DNA of 24,191 nucleotides from an uncultured Clostridia bacterium (GCA_947588775.1 CANPZQ010000013.1:1-24191), one strand, 5' to 3'; counted from the first letter of the stretch, positions 14,200-22,797 are shown. The notes: generated from the letters alone by a model not told the origin. Made by a program: numbers and translations.

Positions 14200-15627
14200 A
14201 TGTTTAAAAACGGTAGGTTCGCGGTTTTTGCCGCGGTAACGGCTTCCGCGCTGGCTCTCGCGCTTACGGGCTGCGGGACGGGCGGCATTTCCGCCGATGA
14301 GGCTCTTTCGATGGCAAGGCAAAAGGCCAACATCGCTGCGGACGACATTCTGACATACGACATCACGATGATTAAGAACGCTTCGGAGAACTATTTCCGG
14401 GTGGCGTTCACCGCCGAGGACGGCTATGAGTACTGCTACGACATTTCCGAATCGGACGGCTCGATTATAAACTCCTCCCGCGATTTGGCGGACGGCGAAT
14501 CCCCCGCCGAAGCGGAAAATCCCCCCGCTGAGGAAACGGCAGCCCCCGAGGAAACCTCCGCTCCCGAAACGGACGCGCCGGATACCGCTGCTCCCGAAAC
14601 TCAGGCTCCCGCAACCGAAGCTCCCGCCGCAGCTCCCGATTCCGGAAACACCGATTCATACATCGGCGAAGAGGCCGCGAAAAAGGCCGCTCTGGACCAT
14701 GCGGGCGTAAGCGAGAGCGATGTGAGCATGATTACGGCGAAGCTTGACCGCGACGACGGAATCGCCGTCTACGACGTTGATTTCTACGCGGCGGGATATG
14801 AATACGACTATGAAATCAATGCAGTCACCGGCGAAATAAGAAGCAATGAAAAAGAAGTTGACAAAAATTACACCGCCCCGTCCGATACCCCCGCCGCTCC
14901 GAAAACGGAGGAGTATATCGGTGAAGCCGAGGCCAAAAAAATCGCCCTTGAGCATGCCGGCGTTAAGGAAAGCGACGCCCAGTGGATGGAAGTCAAGCTC
15001 GACCGCGAAAACAGAACCGTCGTCTACGACGTTGACTTCGACGCGGCGGGATATGAATATGACTACGAAATCAACGCAACTACCGGCGCGGTTGTAAAAT
15101 CCCAAAAAGAGGTTGACGACGACTACCGCGCGAACGCTTCATCAAATACGAACACCGCCCCCGCGCAGACCGACTATATCGGCGAGGCCGAAGCAAAGAG
15201 AATCGCCTTCGAGCATGCCGGAATCAATGAGGACGACGCGGCGTGGATCGAGGTAAAGCTCGACCGCGAGGACAGAACCGTCGTCTATGAAATCGACATC
15301 AACGCCGCGGGATATGAGTATGACTACGAAATCAACGCAGCTACCGGCGCGGTCGTCAAATCCCAGAAGGAGGTCGACGACGACTATATAGCGGGAAGCC
15401 AGAATACCGCCCAATCCGACTACATCGGCGAAGCCGAAGCCAAGAGAATCGCCCTCGAGCACGCCGGAATCAAGGAAAGCGACGCGAGAAAGCTCGAAGC
15501 CGAGCTCGACCGCGAACACGGCAGGGTAGTCTACGACGTAAGCTTCGATTCCGGCAGCTACGAGTACGACTATGAAATCGACGCGGTCACGGGAACCGTG
15601 ATTAAGGCGGATAAGGAGAGGGATTGA
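14200..15627 (+). CDS. Lipoprotein with four tandem PepSY repeats
   Basis: A 475-residue surface lipoprotein. Lipobox LTGC puts the lipid on Cys25. Residues about 30-95 are a diverged PepSY-like unit, then a linker rich in Pro, Ala, Glu and Thr (about 100-150) that could span the cell wall. Four clear PepSY repeats follow at 154-221, 239-306, 326-393 and 408-475, each beginning YIGE(A/E)EAAK-like and ending near YEYDYEI(N/D)A-TG. Repeats 2 and 3 are the most alike, both ending in AVVKSQKEVDDDY. AGGAGG at 14186 sets the start. It is in tandem with another PepSY lipoprotein and ends at a terminator. The function is unknown; binding or inhibition of secreted proteases is the usual suggestion for the family. 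Confidence 0.88.
   Translation: MFKNGRFAVFAAVTASALALALTGCGTGGISADEALSMARQKANIAADDILTYDITMIKNASENYFRVAFTAEDGYEYCYDISESDGSIINSSRDLADGESPAEAENPPAEETAAPEETSAPETDAPDTAAPETQAPATEAPAAAPDSGNTDSYIGEEAAKKAALDHAGVSESDVSMITAKLDRDDGIAVYDVDFYAAGYEYDYEINAVTGEIRSNEKEVDKNYTAPSDTPAAPKTEEYIGEAEAKKIALEHAGVKESDAQWMEVKLDRENRTVVYDVDFDAAGYEYDYEINATTGAVVKSQKEVDDDYRANASSNTNTAPAQTDYIGEAEAKRIAFEHAGINEDDAAWIEVKLDREDRTVVYEIDINAAGYEYDYEINAATGAVVKSQKEVDDDYIAGSQNTAQSDYIGEAEAKRIALEHAGIKESDARKLEAELDREHGRVVYDVSFDSGSYEYDYEIDAVTGTVIKADKERD
14659..15624 (+). repeat. Four in-frame PepSY-coding repeats
   Basis: Units of about 204 bases at 14659-14862, 14914-15117, 15175-15378 and 15421-15624, separated by spacers of 42 to 57 bases. 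The second and third share long nearly identical stretches, consistent with internal duplication. The units stay in frame. Confidence 0.75.
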
Positions 15628-15666
15628 GGGAAAAGCGACAGCCCGCAATCGGAAAATAATATAAGC

Positions 15667-15699
15667 ACCCCGCCGGGGAGATTCGGCGGGGTATTTTTT
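15667..15699 (+). terminator. Terminator between convergent genes
   Basis: ACCCCGCCG (15667-15675), 8-nt loop, CGGCGGGGT (15684-15692), then ATTTTTTT. It ends the PepSY lipoprotein transcript. On the minus strand it is followed by a weaker T-rich run and may also serve the MATE gene. Confidence 0.85.
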
Positions 15700-15725
15700 T
15701 GAATTTGATTTACTCCCCTGCAATT

Positions 15726-17174
15726 TTACATATATTCTTCTTCAGGAAAACTATGGCAGTTGGCTTGCGACATCCGTTCCCGCCGCTCCTCCCCCAACGC
15801 CCTGTAAGTCGCCGCAATCACCGCCGCGGAAATAACGGCCGTCAGAATATCCGACGCGGGCATCGAATAAAGCACGCCGTCAAGGCCGAAGAAGCGCGGC
15901 AGAATGAGCGCGAAGCCTACGCCGAAAACAATCTCCCGAACCATTGAAAGCGTCGTCGAGGCAACGGCCTTGCCCATTGCCTGAAGGAAGATGAACGCCG
16001 CCTTGTTTACGCAGGCGAATACCACCATACAGAGATAAACCCGGAACGCCCTCAGCGCGAACGCGGTATAGTATTCGCTCTCGTTTCGCGCGCCGAAGAT
16101 TGCAATAAGCTGCGAGGGCAAAAGCTCCGCGATGAAAAGCGCGATCAGTCCGACGCACGCCTCTGCGATTAAAAGCCGCGTAAACAGGCTCTTTACGCGC
16201 CGAAGGTTCCCCGCTCCCATGTTGAAGCCGACTATCGGAATGCAGCCCGCCGCCATGCCGACGACTATTGAAATCACAATCTGGAAAAATTTCATTACGA
16301 TTCCGACCACCGCCATCGGAATCTGCGCGTACTGCTCCTCGCCGAAAACCGGGTCGAGCGCGCCGTATTTTCTTATCATGTTGTTGATGGCCGCCATCGC
16401 CGCGACAAGAGAAATCTGTGACAGAAAGCTGCAAATACCGAGCGTGAGCGTCCTTAGGGCGATTTTTTTGTTGAAAACAAAGTCGGATTTCGTCAGCTTG
16501 ACCGATTTTGTGCGAAGCAGATACCAAACCGCCATCGCCGCCGTCGCGACCTGGCCGAGAACCGTCGCGACCGCCGCGCCCGTCATTCCCCATTTAAAAG
16601 AGAAGATGAAAAGCGGGTCGAGGATTATGTTTATAACCGCCCCGGCGACGGTCGAAGCCATCGCGAATTTCGGGCTTCCGTCGGCGCGGATTACCGGATT
16701 CATCGCCTGTCCGAACATATAAAAGGGTATGCCGAGCGTTATCCAAAAGAAATATTCCTTGGAATAATCAAACGTTTCGGCGTTGACGGTTCCGCCGAAG
16801 AGCGCGACGATTTCATCGCTGAAAATAAGGTAAACCGCCGTCAGAAAAACGCCCGAAACAACGCTCATCAGCACCGCGCCGCCGACGCTACGACTTGCGT
16901 TCCGAGGCTCGTTTTTGCCGAAGCTCAGGCTCACGAACGCACAGCAGCCGTCGCCAATCATCACGGCGACTGCGAGCGCGATAACCGTAAGCGGAAAAAC
17001 GACCGTGTTCGCCGCGTTTCCGAACGAGCCGAGATAGTCCGCGTTCGCGATAAAAATCTGGTCTACGATGTTGTAGAGCGCGCCGACAAGCAGCGAAATA
17101 ACGCACGGCACCGCGTACCGCGCCATCAGCCTGCCGATACGCTCCTCGGAAAGAAAGTTTTGATTTTCAGTCAT
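15726..17174 (-). CDS. MATE-family efflux transporter
   Basis: A 482-residue integral membrane protein with about 12 spans in two similar halves, matching the MATE family of sodium- or proton-driven exporters for drugs and metabolites. Recognisable family segments are LYNIVDQIFIA near the start, ADGSPKFAM and INIILDPLFIF in the first half, and FNMGAGN in the second. The start at 17174 has GGAGGTAA upstream; the frame stays open further up through the leader, but that part contains a hairpin and not a protein-like sequence. The 5' leader holds an apparent terminator hairpin, suggesting control by attenuation. The substrate cannot be told from sequence. A multidrug exporter of the MepA type is most likely. 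Confidence 0.9.
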   Translation of the reverse strand: MTENQNFLSEERIGRLMARYAVPCVISLLVGALYNIVDQIFIANADYLGSFGNAANTVVFPLTVIALAVAVMIGDGCCAFVSLSFGKNEPRNASRSVGGAVLMSVVSGVFLTAVYLIFSDEIVALFGGTVNAETFDYSKEYFFWITLGIPFYMFGQAMNPVIRADGSPKFAMASTVAGAVINIILDPLFIFSFKWGMTGAAVATVLGQVATAAMAVWYLLRTKSVKLTKSDFVFNKKIALRTLTLGICSFLSQISLVAAMAAINNMIRKYGALDPVFGEEQYAQIPMAVVGIVMKFFQIVISIVVGMAAGCIPIVGFNMGAGNLRRVKSLFTRLLIAEACVGLIALFIAELLPSQLIAIFGARNESEYYTAFALRAFRVYLCMVVFACVNKAAFIFLQAMGKAVASTTLSMVREIVFGVGFALILPRFFGLDGVLYSMPASDILTAVISAAVIAATYRALGEERRERMSQANCHSFPEEEYM

Positions 17175-17187
17175 AAAAATTACCTCC

Positions 17188-17227
17188 AAAAAAATATAGG
17201 CGCAAGTCCGAAAGCCGGACTTACACC
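17188..17227 (-). promoter_or_regulatory. Leader attenuator of the MATE gene
   Basis: On the minus strand GGTGTAAGTCCG (17227-17216), loop GCTTT, CGGACTTGCGCC (17210-17199) form a 12-bp stem with two G-T wobbles, followed by TATATTTTTTT (17198-17188) and then the ribosome site. This is the shape of an intrinsic terminator placed between promoter and gene. A small CCC-GAAT-GGG helix (17235-17226) would compete with its base. The region between promoter and hairpin is only about 17 bases, too short for most known aptamers. Confidence 0.6.
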
Positions 17228-17250
17228 CATTCGGGAAACACACTGCGTCT

Positions 17251-17279
17251 ATTATATCAGATTTTTTCGGGGAATGCAA
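17251..17279 (-). promoter_or_regulatory. Promoter of the MATE gene
   Basis: TATAAT (17256-17251 on the minus strand) with extended -10 TGA and a poor -35, TTGCAT, 17 bases further up. The start of transcription should be near 17244. Confidence 0.6.
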
Positions 17280-17376
17280 AGGGCAAAATTTAAAAAAGTT
17301 TTTAACTGGGAGGGGGCGGGTGAGGCAAAATTGACTTTGCAAATTATTGTTTGCGTAATCATCGCTTCCCCCGCCC

Positions 17377-17405
17377 TTTACTTTTCCGAAAAAATGTGCT
17401 ATACT
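17377..17405 (+). promoter_or_regulatory. Promoter of lepA
   Basis: TTTACT (17377-17382), 17-bp spacer, TATACT (17400-17405), with extended -10 TGC. It lies about 50 bases before the lepA start. Confidence 0.65.
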
Positions 17406-17453
17406 TACACCGAGATAATTTTGGGGCGCAATTCAGAAAAGCGGGAGATTGCT

Positions 17454-19256
17454 ATGAATCGGGAAAATATACGGAATTTTTGCATTATTGCTCATATCGA
17501 CCACGGGAAGTCGACGCTGGCGGACAGGATTTTGGAGCTTACCGAAACCGTCGCGAAGCGGGACATGGAGGAGCAGCTTCTTGACAACATGGACATCGAG
17601 CGGGAGCGCGGTATCACCATAAAAGCCCGCGCCGTAAGGCTCAAATACCGCTCGCTGTCGGGGGAGGATTACATCTTCAACCTCATCGACACCCCCGGGC
17701 ATGTCGACTTCAACTACGAGGTTTCACGCTCCTTGGCGGCGTGCGAGGGGGCGATTCTCGTCGTCGACGCTTCGCAGGGAATCGAGGCGCAAACCCTTGC
17801 CAACACCTATCTTGCAATCGAACACGACCTCGAGGTTATGCCGGTAATCAACAAAATCGACCTTCCGAGCGCGAATCCCGAGGAGGTTATACGCGAAATC
17901 GAGAACGTAATCGGCCTTCCCGCGGAGGACGCGCCGAGGATTTCCGCAAAACAGGGTATAAATATCCGCGAAGTCTTGGAGCGCGTGATAACCGACGTTC
18001 CCCCGCCGAAGGGCGACCCCTCCGCGCCCTTGAAATGCCTTATTTTCGACAGCGTATACGATTCCTACAAGGGCGTTATAATCTATGTGAGGGTCAACGA
18101 GGGAACCCTTAAGGTCGGCGACACGATTCGCCTCATGGCTACCGGCGCGGAGTTTCAGACGGTCGAGGTCGGATATATGGGCGCGACGGAGCTTATCCCC
18201 TCGGGGATTCTTTCCGCCGGCGAGGTCGGATATATAACCGCTTCAATCAAAAATATTTCGGATACAAAGGTCGGCGACACCGTTACCGACGCGCTAAGGC
18301 CCTGCGCGGAGGCTCTTCCGGGTTACCGAAACGTCCAGCCGATGGTTTTCTCGGGAATATATCCCGCCGACGGCGCAAAGTACGGCGACCTCAAGGACGC
18401 CCTTGAAAAGCTCCGCTTAAACGACGCCTCCCTTACCTTCGACCCCGAAACGTCGGTTGCTCTCGGCTTCGGATTCAGGTGCGGCTTCTTAGGGCTTTTG
18501 CACATGGACATAATCCAGGAGCGTCTGGAGCGCGAATACAACCTTGACCTTATTACGACCGCGCCGTCGGTTATCTATAAAGTTACCCTTACGAGCGGCG
18601 AGGTTAAATTTATCGACAATCCGACAAACTACCCCGACCCGGGGCTTATCCAGTCGGCGGAGGAGCCGATTATAAACGCCCATATCTTTACGCCGTCCGA
18701 TTTTGTCGGAAACGTAATGGAGCTCTGTCAGGAGCGGCGCGGTACCTTCCGCGACATGAAATATATCGACGATAAACGCGTCGACATTCACTATGAGCTT
18801 CCGCTCAACGAGGTTATCTACGACTTCTTCGACACCCTTAAATCCCGAACGCGCGGATATGCCTCCTACGACTATGAAATGCTCGGCTACGCGCCGTCTA
18901 AGCTTGTGAAGCTCGATTTGCTCCTAAACGGCGAAATCGTCGACGCGCTATCCTTTATCGTCCATTCCGACAGGGCGTATAACCGCGCAAGAAGGCTCTG
19001 CGAAAAGCTTAAGGAGAATATCCCCCGCCAGCTCTTCGAGGTCCCGATTCAGGCGGCAATCGGCGGAAAAATTATCGCCCGCGAAACCGTCAAGGCTTAC
19101 CGCAAGGACGTTTTGGCGAAATGCTACGGCGGCGACGTCACAAGAAAGAAAAAGCTCCTCGAAAAACAGAAGGAGGGCAAAAAAAGAATGCGTCAGCTCG
19201 GCACCGTAGAAGTCCCGCAGGAGGCTTTTATGAGCGTTCTGAAGCTTGATTCGTAA
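17454..19256 (+). CDS. lepA: LepA (EF-4), ribosomal back-translocation GTPase
   Basis: A 600-residue translation GTPase, the usual LepA length. The G motifs are AHIDHGKST (near 12-20), RGITIKA, DTPGHVDF and NKID; then come the EF-G-like domains and the LepA-specific C-terminus, with GGKIIARETVKAYRKDVLAK and a basic RKKKLLEKQKEGKKRMRQ stretch that contacts tRNA. LepA acts on stalled or mistranslocated ribosomes and in ribosome assembly. The longer frame upstream was rejected because it crosses the promoter; GGGAG lies just before the chosen ATG. A small membrane protein gene follows after 11 bases. Confidence 0.97.
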   Translation: MNRENIRNFCIIAHIDHGKSTLADRILELTETVAKRDMEEQLLDNMDIERERGITIKARAVRLKYRSLSGEDYIFNLIDTPGHVDFNYEVSRSLAACEGAILVVDASQGIEAQTLANTYLAIEHDLEVMPVINKIDLPSANPEEVIREIENVIGLPAEDAPRISAKQGINIREVLERVITDVPPPKGDPSAPLKCLIFDSVYDSYKGVIIYVRVNEGTLKVGDTIRLMATGAEFQTVEVGYMGATELIPSGILSAGEVGYITASIKNISDTKVGDTVTDALRPCAEALPGYRNVQPMVFSGIYPADGAKYGDLKDALEKLRLNDASLTFDPETSVALGFGFRCGFLGLLHMDIIQERLEREYNLDLITTAPSVIYKVTLTSGEVKFIDNPTNYPDPGLIQSAEEPIINAHIFTPSDFVGNVMELCQERRGTFRDMKYIDDKRVDIHYELPLNEVIYDFFDTLKSRTRGYASYDYEMLGYAPSKLVKLDLLLNGEIVDALSFIVHSDRAYNRARRLCEKLKENIPRQLFEVPIQAAIGGKIIARETVKAYRKDVLAKCYGGDVTRKKKLLEKQKEGKKRMRQLGTVEVPQEAFMSVLKLDS

Positions 19257-19267
19257 CGGAGGTAAAA

Positions 19268-20086
19268 ATGAACAAGAATATTTTATCCAACAAGTGGCTG
19301 CAGTTCGGCGTTTCAATCTTTACGTTTGCCTATCTCGCGCTTGTGTCGGTGCTCGCGGTCTGGACCTTTCTCTATGAAATCCGCTTCCGCTCCGAACGCG
19401 CCTTCAACGTCATCTATATCGCGGTGAGCGTTATCTTCCTCGTACTTTTGCTCTATACCCGAAAACGCCTGCCGACAAGAATCGTCGCGATGACGCTTTT
19501 GTTCCCCGTTTTTCTCCTTATTCTCTTCAACAGCTCCCGCCCCGTTATCTTCGTGCCGCCGCTCGTCGTCGGGGTCATACTCTTCTTCGCCTCGGGAGCC
19601 GGTGAATCAACAAAGGTAATAATGGGAACCATCTATATCTTAATGTACGTCGTCGGGCTGGTGGGATTCTGGATAGCCTGCACCCTCTTCGGCGGCTCGT
19701 CGGTGGAAACAAAGCTCAATTCCGAAGCTCCCGCCGAAATAACGGGGCTTTACAACATGGCTCAGGTCGAAAACCTCAACGCCTCGAGCGTTTCGCCGGA
19801 CGGCAAGTACCGCTACTATATCTTAGACGTCCAGGACAACTCCCGCGGCAAGGTTATAATCGTCGTCGAGCCGAACGACCTCGACCGCGAATACCGCTAC
19901 TTCACCCTCGTTGAGGTCGGCTATACCACACGCGTGGCGATTCATAACGTCCGCGGCGTTACGCCGGATATAAGATGGGTCGACGGAAAGACAATCACCT
20001 ATACCTTCGGCGACGGCGAATGGCGAACCTCGACCGTAAACGAAATGAAGGAAAAGAACTACCTGAGATTCTTAAAAATAGGGTAA
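19268..20086 (+). CDS. Membrane protein with C-terminal soluble domain, unknown
   Basis: A 272-residue protein I do not recognise. About five membrane spans fill residues 12-142 (12-36, 46-63, 70-87, 92-109 and 117-142). The remaining 130 residues are soluble and beta-rich, with SSVSPDGKYRYYILDV and VRGVTPDIRWVDGKTITYTF, patterns seen in extracytoplasmic beta-propeller-like or DUF5412-like domains (uncertain). With an N-terminus inside, five spans would put the soluble part outside. GGAGGT (19258-19263) overlaps the lepA end, so it is very probably co-transcribed with lepA; a hairpin follows. Confidence 0.75.
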   Translation: MNKNILSNKWLQFGVSIFTFAYLALVSVLAVWTFLYEIRFRSERAFNVIYIAVSVIFLVLLLYTRKRLPTRIVAMTLLFPVFLLILFNSSRPVIFVPPLVVGVILFFASGAGESTKVIMGTIYILMYVVGLVGFWIACTLFGGSSVETKLNSEAPAEITGLYNMAQVENLNASSVSPDGKYRYYILDVQDNSRGKVIIVVEPNDLDREYRYFTLVEVGYTTRVAIHNVRGVTPDIRWVDGKTITYTFGDGEWRTSTVNEMKEKNYLRFLKIG

Positions 20087-20101
20087 AAACATCAATATTT
20101 T

Positions 20102-20140
20102 CGCCGCTTCCGGAATTTATCGGGGCGGCGGATTTATTTT
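20102..20140 (+). terminator. Probable terminator of the lepA operon
   Basis: CGCCGC (20102-20107) pairs with GCGGCG (20125-20130), with an inner CCG/CGG, followed by GATTTATTTTG. The T-run is interrupted, so it is moderately convincing. Confidence 0.55.
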
Positions 20141-20164
20141 GCAAAAAAAAATTTCAATTTGCTA

Positions 20165-20206
20165 TTGACAAGGGCGTTATTACTGTGTATACTGTATATA
20201 TATAGT
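20165..20206 (+). promoter_or_regulatory. Promoter and possible operator of the GntR/ABC operon
   Basis: TTGACA (20165-20170), exactly 17 bp, TATACT (20188-20193). Just after the -10, ACTGTATATATATAGT (20191-20206) is a near-perfect palindrome with one mismatched pair. GntR proteins of the YtrA type commonly repress their own operon from such sites, so this is the likely operator (inference). Confidence 0.75.
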
Positions 20207-20242
20207 TTGCGCAGACGTTAATTTCAAGAAGGGAGTGCTCGG

Positions 20243-20620
20243 GTGAATATTTTTATCGACAACAAGAGCGGCGCGCCGATTTACGACCAGATTTATTCGC
20301 AGATTAAGGCCGCGATTATCGGCGGGGAGCTTAAAGAGGACGAGATGCTTCCGTCGATTCGCTCGCTCGCCAAAGATTTGCGGATAAGCGTCGTAACGAC
20401 GAAGCGGGCCTACGACGAGCTTGAACGCGAGGGATTTATCTATACCGTCGCGGCGAAGGGCTGCTTTGTCGCGCCGAAAAACCTTGAGCTTCTGCGGGAA
20501 GAGAGCCTTCGGCAGATTGAGCAGCATATGGAGAAAATCTTTAAAATCGCCGCCGCGCTCAGGCTTTCGCAGGAGGAAATTATTGAAATGTTCAGAAACA
20601 TATCGGAGGAAAACTTATGA
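20243..20620 (+). CDS. GntR-family regulator, YtrA type
   Basis: A 125-residue regulator: winged-helix DNA-binding domain (about 5-75) with the GntR pattern PIYDQIYSQIKAAIIGGELKEDEMLPSIRSLAKDLRISVVTTKRAYDELE in short overlapping form, then a small helical tail (about 85-125) instead of a large ligand domain. That size is typical of the YtrA subfamily, which controls ABC transporter operons in response to cell-envelope stress. The start is GTG at 20243 with GGGAG seven bases upstream. It overlaps the ATPase gene by ATGA. It most likely represses the four-gene operon it heads. Confidence 0.88.
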   Translation: MNIFIDNKSGAPIYDQIYSQIKAAIIGGELKEDEMLPSIRSLAKDLRISVVTTKRAYDELEREGFIYTVAAKGCFVAPKNLELLREESLRQIEQHMEKIFKIAAALRLSQEEIIEMFRNISEENL

Positions 20621-21468
20621 CAAACAATTACGCGCTTGAAATCAATCATCTCACAAAAAATTACAGGGACTTCTCCCTCTCGGACGTGTCGCTCGCGCTG
20701 CCGTCGGGCTGTATTATGGGGCTCATCGGCGAAAACGGCGCGGGGAAATCGACGACGATTAAGCTTATTCTCAACGCGATTTCCCGCGACGGCGGCGAAA
20801 TAAAAATCTTCGGCAGGGACAGCCGCGAGGCGTTGACGCTCGCGAAGGAGGATATAGGCGTTGTGCCGGACGAAATCGGCATTCCCGACGTTTTAAACGC
20901 GAAGCAGGTCGGAAAAATCATGGCGAATATCTTCAAAAACTGGGACGCAGGGGCCTACAAAAACTATCTCGAAAAGCTCGCCGTCCCCGAAAAAAAGAAG
21001 TTCAAGGAGCTTTCGCGGGGAATGAAAATGAAGCTCGGGATTGCGGTCGCGATGTCCCATCACCCGAAGCTGCTTCTTTTGGACGAGCCGACGAGCGGCC
21101 TCGACCCGATTGTGAGGGACGAGGTGGTGGATATGTTCAGCGAATTTACCCGCGACGAGAGCCGCTCGATTCTTATTTCGTCCCATATCGTCAGCGACCT
21201 CGAAAAGCTCTGCGACTACGTTGCGTTTCTGCATAAGGGACAGCTGATTCTCTGCGAGGAAAAGGACAGGCTCAAGGAGGAATACAGGATTCTTCGCGGG
21301 ACCTCAGAGGAAATCGCGAGGCTCCCCGAAAACGCCGTCATCGGCAAAAAAGTAACCCCCTACGGGGTCGAGGCAATCGTTCACAGAAGCGCGGTTCCCG
21401 CCGGAAAAGAGGCCGGGAACGTAGACATCGAGCAGCTGTTTATCTTTATGGTGAGAAAGGAAGGATAG
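20617..21468 (+). CDS. ABC transporter ATPase
   Basis: A 283-residue ATP-binding subunit. Walker A GENGAGKST (38-46), a diverged signature LSRGMKMK, Walker B LLLLDEPTSGLD, and an SSHI H-loop. The ABC-2 type ATPase pattern with VVPDEIG near the Q-loop fits YtrB/BcrA-like proteins, which move lipids, peptides or antibiotics out of the membrane. It follows the GntR gene by ATGA overlap and is followed after three bases by its membrane partners. The export direction is inferred from the family. Confidence 0.9.
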   Translation: MTNNYALEINHLTKNYRDFSLSDVSLALPSGCIMGLIGENGAGKSTTIKLILNAISRDGGEIKIFGRDSREALTLAKEDIGVVPDEIGIPDVLNAKQVGKIMANIFKNWDAGAYKNYLEKLAVPEKKKFKELSRGMKMKLGIAVAMSHHPKLLLLDEPTSGLDPIVRDEVVDMFSEFTRDESRSILISSHIVSDLEKLCDYVAFLHKGQLILCEEKDRLKEEYRILRGTSEEIARLPENAVIGKKVTPYGVEAIVHRSAVPAGKEAGNVDIEQLFIFMVRKEG

Positions 21469-21471
21469 GAT

Positions 21472-22116
21472 ATGAAAGGGCTGTTGATTAAGGATATTTA
21501 TGTGGCGTGGAAGATGTGCTGGGTATATTTCGCCGTTGAGGCTATATTTATACTGCTGACCGCGCTGGGCGGAACGAGCCCGTTTATACTCCTGATTCCG
21601 ACTTATCTGATAACGATGATACCGATGACGATGCTCATAACAGACGAGCGGGCACGGTGGCATATTTACGCCGACGGGCTTCCGGTTACGCGCGCGCAGG
21701 TCGTTGCCTCAAAGTTCATTCTGATGATTGTTCTGAACGCTTTGTCGGCGGTTCTGATGCTTGCGGCGGGGTGCATAGCGGTAGTAAACCCGATGCTTGC
21801 CGGAGAGGGCCATACCGTCGGCGACGCGGCCGCGGCGGCGGTATTCTGCCCCGCGATAATGGCGTTTTCGTCGCTTAGTATGCCGTTTACGTTCAGGGTC
21901 GGCTTTGAAAAGGGCCGGTACGGATACATGATAATATGCGTGATTGCGGGTGCGTTTATCGGAACGGCCTCCGCCTCCGGATGGGACTTTAGCCGCCTCA
22001 ATCTCGGCGCGGTTAAATTATCTGTCGCCGCCGCCGTGATTATAGCGGCGAGCGCGGCGATATTCGCGGTTTCATGGCTCCTATCGGCGGCTCTTTACAA
22101 GACAAGGGAGTTTTAA
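21472..22116 (+). CDS. ABC-2 type permease
   Basis: A 214-residue membrane protein with about six spans. A short charged N-terminus (MKGLLIKDIY) is followed by the hydrophobic core, and TDERARWHIYADGLPVTRAQVVASKF lies between the second and third spans; this layout is common in ABC2_membrane_5-type permeases linked to YtrA operons. It is tightly placed between the ATPase and a second permease and would pair with both. Confidence 0.8.
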   Translation: MKGLLIKDIYVAWKMCWVYFAVEAIFILLTALGGTSPFILLIPTYLITMIPMTMLITDERARWHIYADGLPVTRAQVVASKFILMIVLNALSAVLMLAAGCIAVVNPMLAGEGHTVGDAAAAAVFCPAIMAFSSLSMPFTFRVGFEKGRYGYMIICVIAGAFIGTASASGWDFSRLNLGAVKLSVAAAVIIAASAAIFAVSWLLSAALYKTREF

Positions 22117-22118
22117 AA

Positions 22119-22763
22119 ATGAAGGCTGTAATACAGGGCGATTTTTACTGTTCAAAGGGGACTTTGCTGCTCTACGCCATTTTCACGCTGAATTTCGCGT
22201 TATCCTGCTTCGCGGGGCTTCCGCATCTGATGTTTTTCGCGTTCGCTCTTACGAACATGATTATATTTAAACAGCTTGTCGGCTGCGAAAGCTGCGGCTG
22301 GGAAAAATATCTCGTTTTTTCCGGCATAGAGCGCAAGAAGCAGGTCGACGCGAGGTTTTTGGAATCCGTGGCGTTGAACCTCGTAACGGCGGCGGTATAC
22401 GCCCTCATGATGGCGATTAACACGCTCTTCGTCAAAATCAATGCCGTTCTTTCGGCGGAGCAGATTTTCATGTTTATCTCGCTCGATATTTTAGTCGGCG
22501 CGGCGATGAGCGTTCTTATCGGAATTTACTACGTTTTCGGCGAATCGAAAATACGGGGCGCGGCGTATCTTATTATAATCCTTCCTATGCTGCTTACGAT
22601 GTTCTTCGCCGCCCCTATCGCCATGGCCGTCGACCCGATGCTCGGGCTTGCCGAAAAAAACGGAGCGGTTCTCGGCGCGGTATTTCTTGCTTCGGCGGTC
22701 GCTGTTTACGCGGCGACGTATCTCGCTTCAGCGGCTAAATTCCGCAAAAAGGAGCTGTCGTGA
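22119..22763 (+). CDS. Second ABC-2 type permease
   Basis: A 214-residue membrane protein with about six spans, the same length and layout as the gene before it: MKAVIQGDFYCSKG at the N-terminus and CESCGWEKYLVFSGIERKKQVDARF in the first cytoplasmic stretch. The frame opens earlier, but AAGGGAG (22104-22110) and the 2-base gap to the previous stop support the ATG at 22119. Two similar permeases with one ATPase suggest a heterodimeric membrane part. Confidence 0.8.
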   Translation: MKAVIQGDFYCSKGTLLLYAIFTLNFALSCFAGLPHLMFFAFALTNMIIFKQLVGCESCGWEKYLVFSGIERKKQVDARFLESVALNLVTAAVYALMMAINTLFVKINAVLSAEQIFMFISLDILVGAAMSVLIGIYYVFGESKIRGAAYLIIILPMLLTMFFAAPIAMAVDPMLGLAEKNGAVLGAVFLASAVAVYAATYLASAAKFRKKELS

Positions 22764-22797
22764 AAGCCGCTTTTTAAAAGAAGTTCTGATAAATTTT

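Noticed and set aside
13695..14239. Open frames of 153 (minus) and 104 (plus) residues across the intergenic region
   Set aside because: They run through the palindromic elements, have low-complexity translations rich in Arg and Pro, and lack ribosome sites.
14659..15624. Possible CRISPR array
   Set aside because: Repeats are about 204 bases, diverged and in coding frame; spacers are not unique and there are no cas genes.
15142..15723. Minus-strand frame of 193 residues with internal repeats
   Set aside because: It is the complement of the PepSY repeats and ends across the terminator, so its repeats are a reflection of the real gene.
17199..17244. A named riboswitch (guanidine, TPP, preQ1) before the MATE gene
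   Set aside because: The leader before the hairpin is too short and I could not place any class-specific conserved bases.
17309..17378. Fourth copy of the palindromic G-rich element
   Set aside because: GGGAGGGGGCGGG and a later CCCCCGCCC are only loosely complementary, with no GCGCGG ends and an A/T-rich middle.
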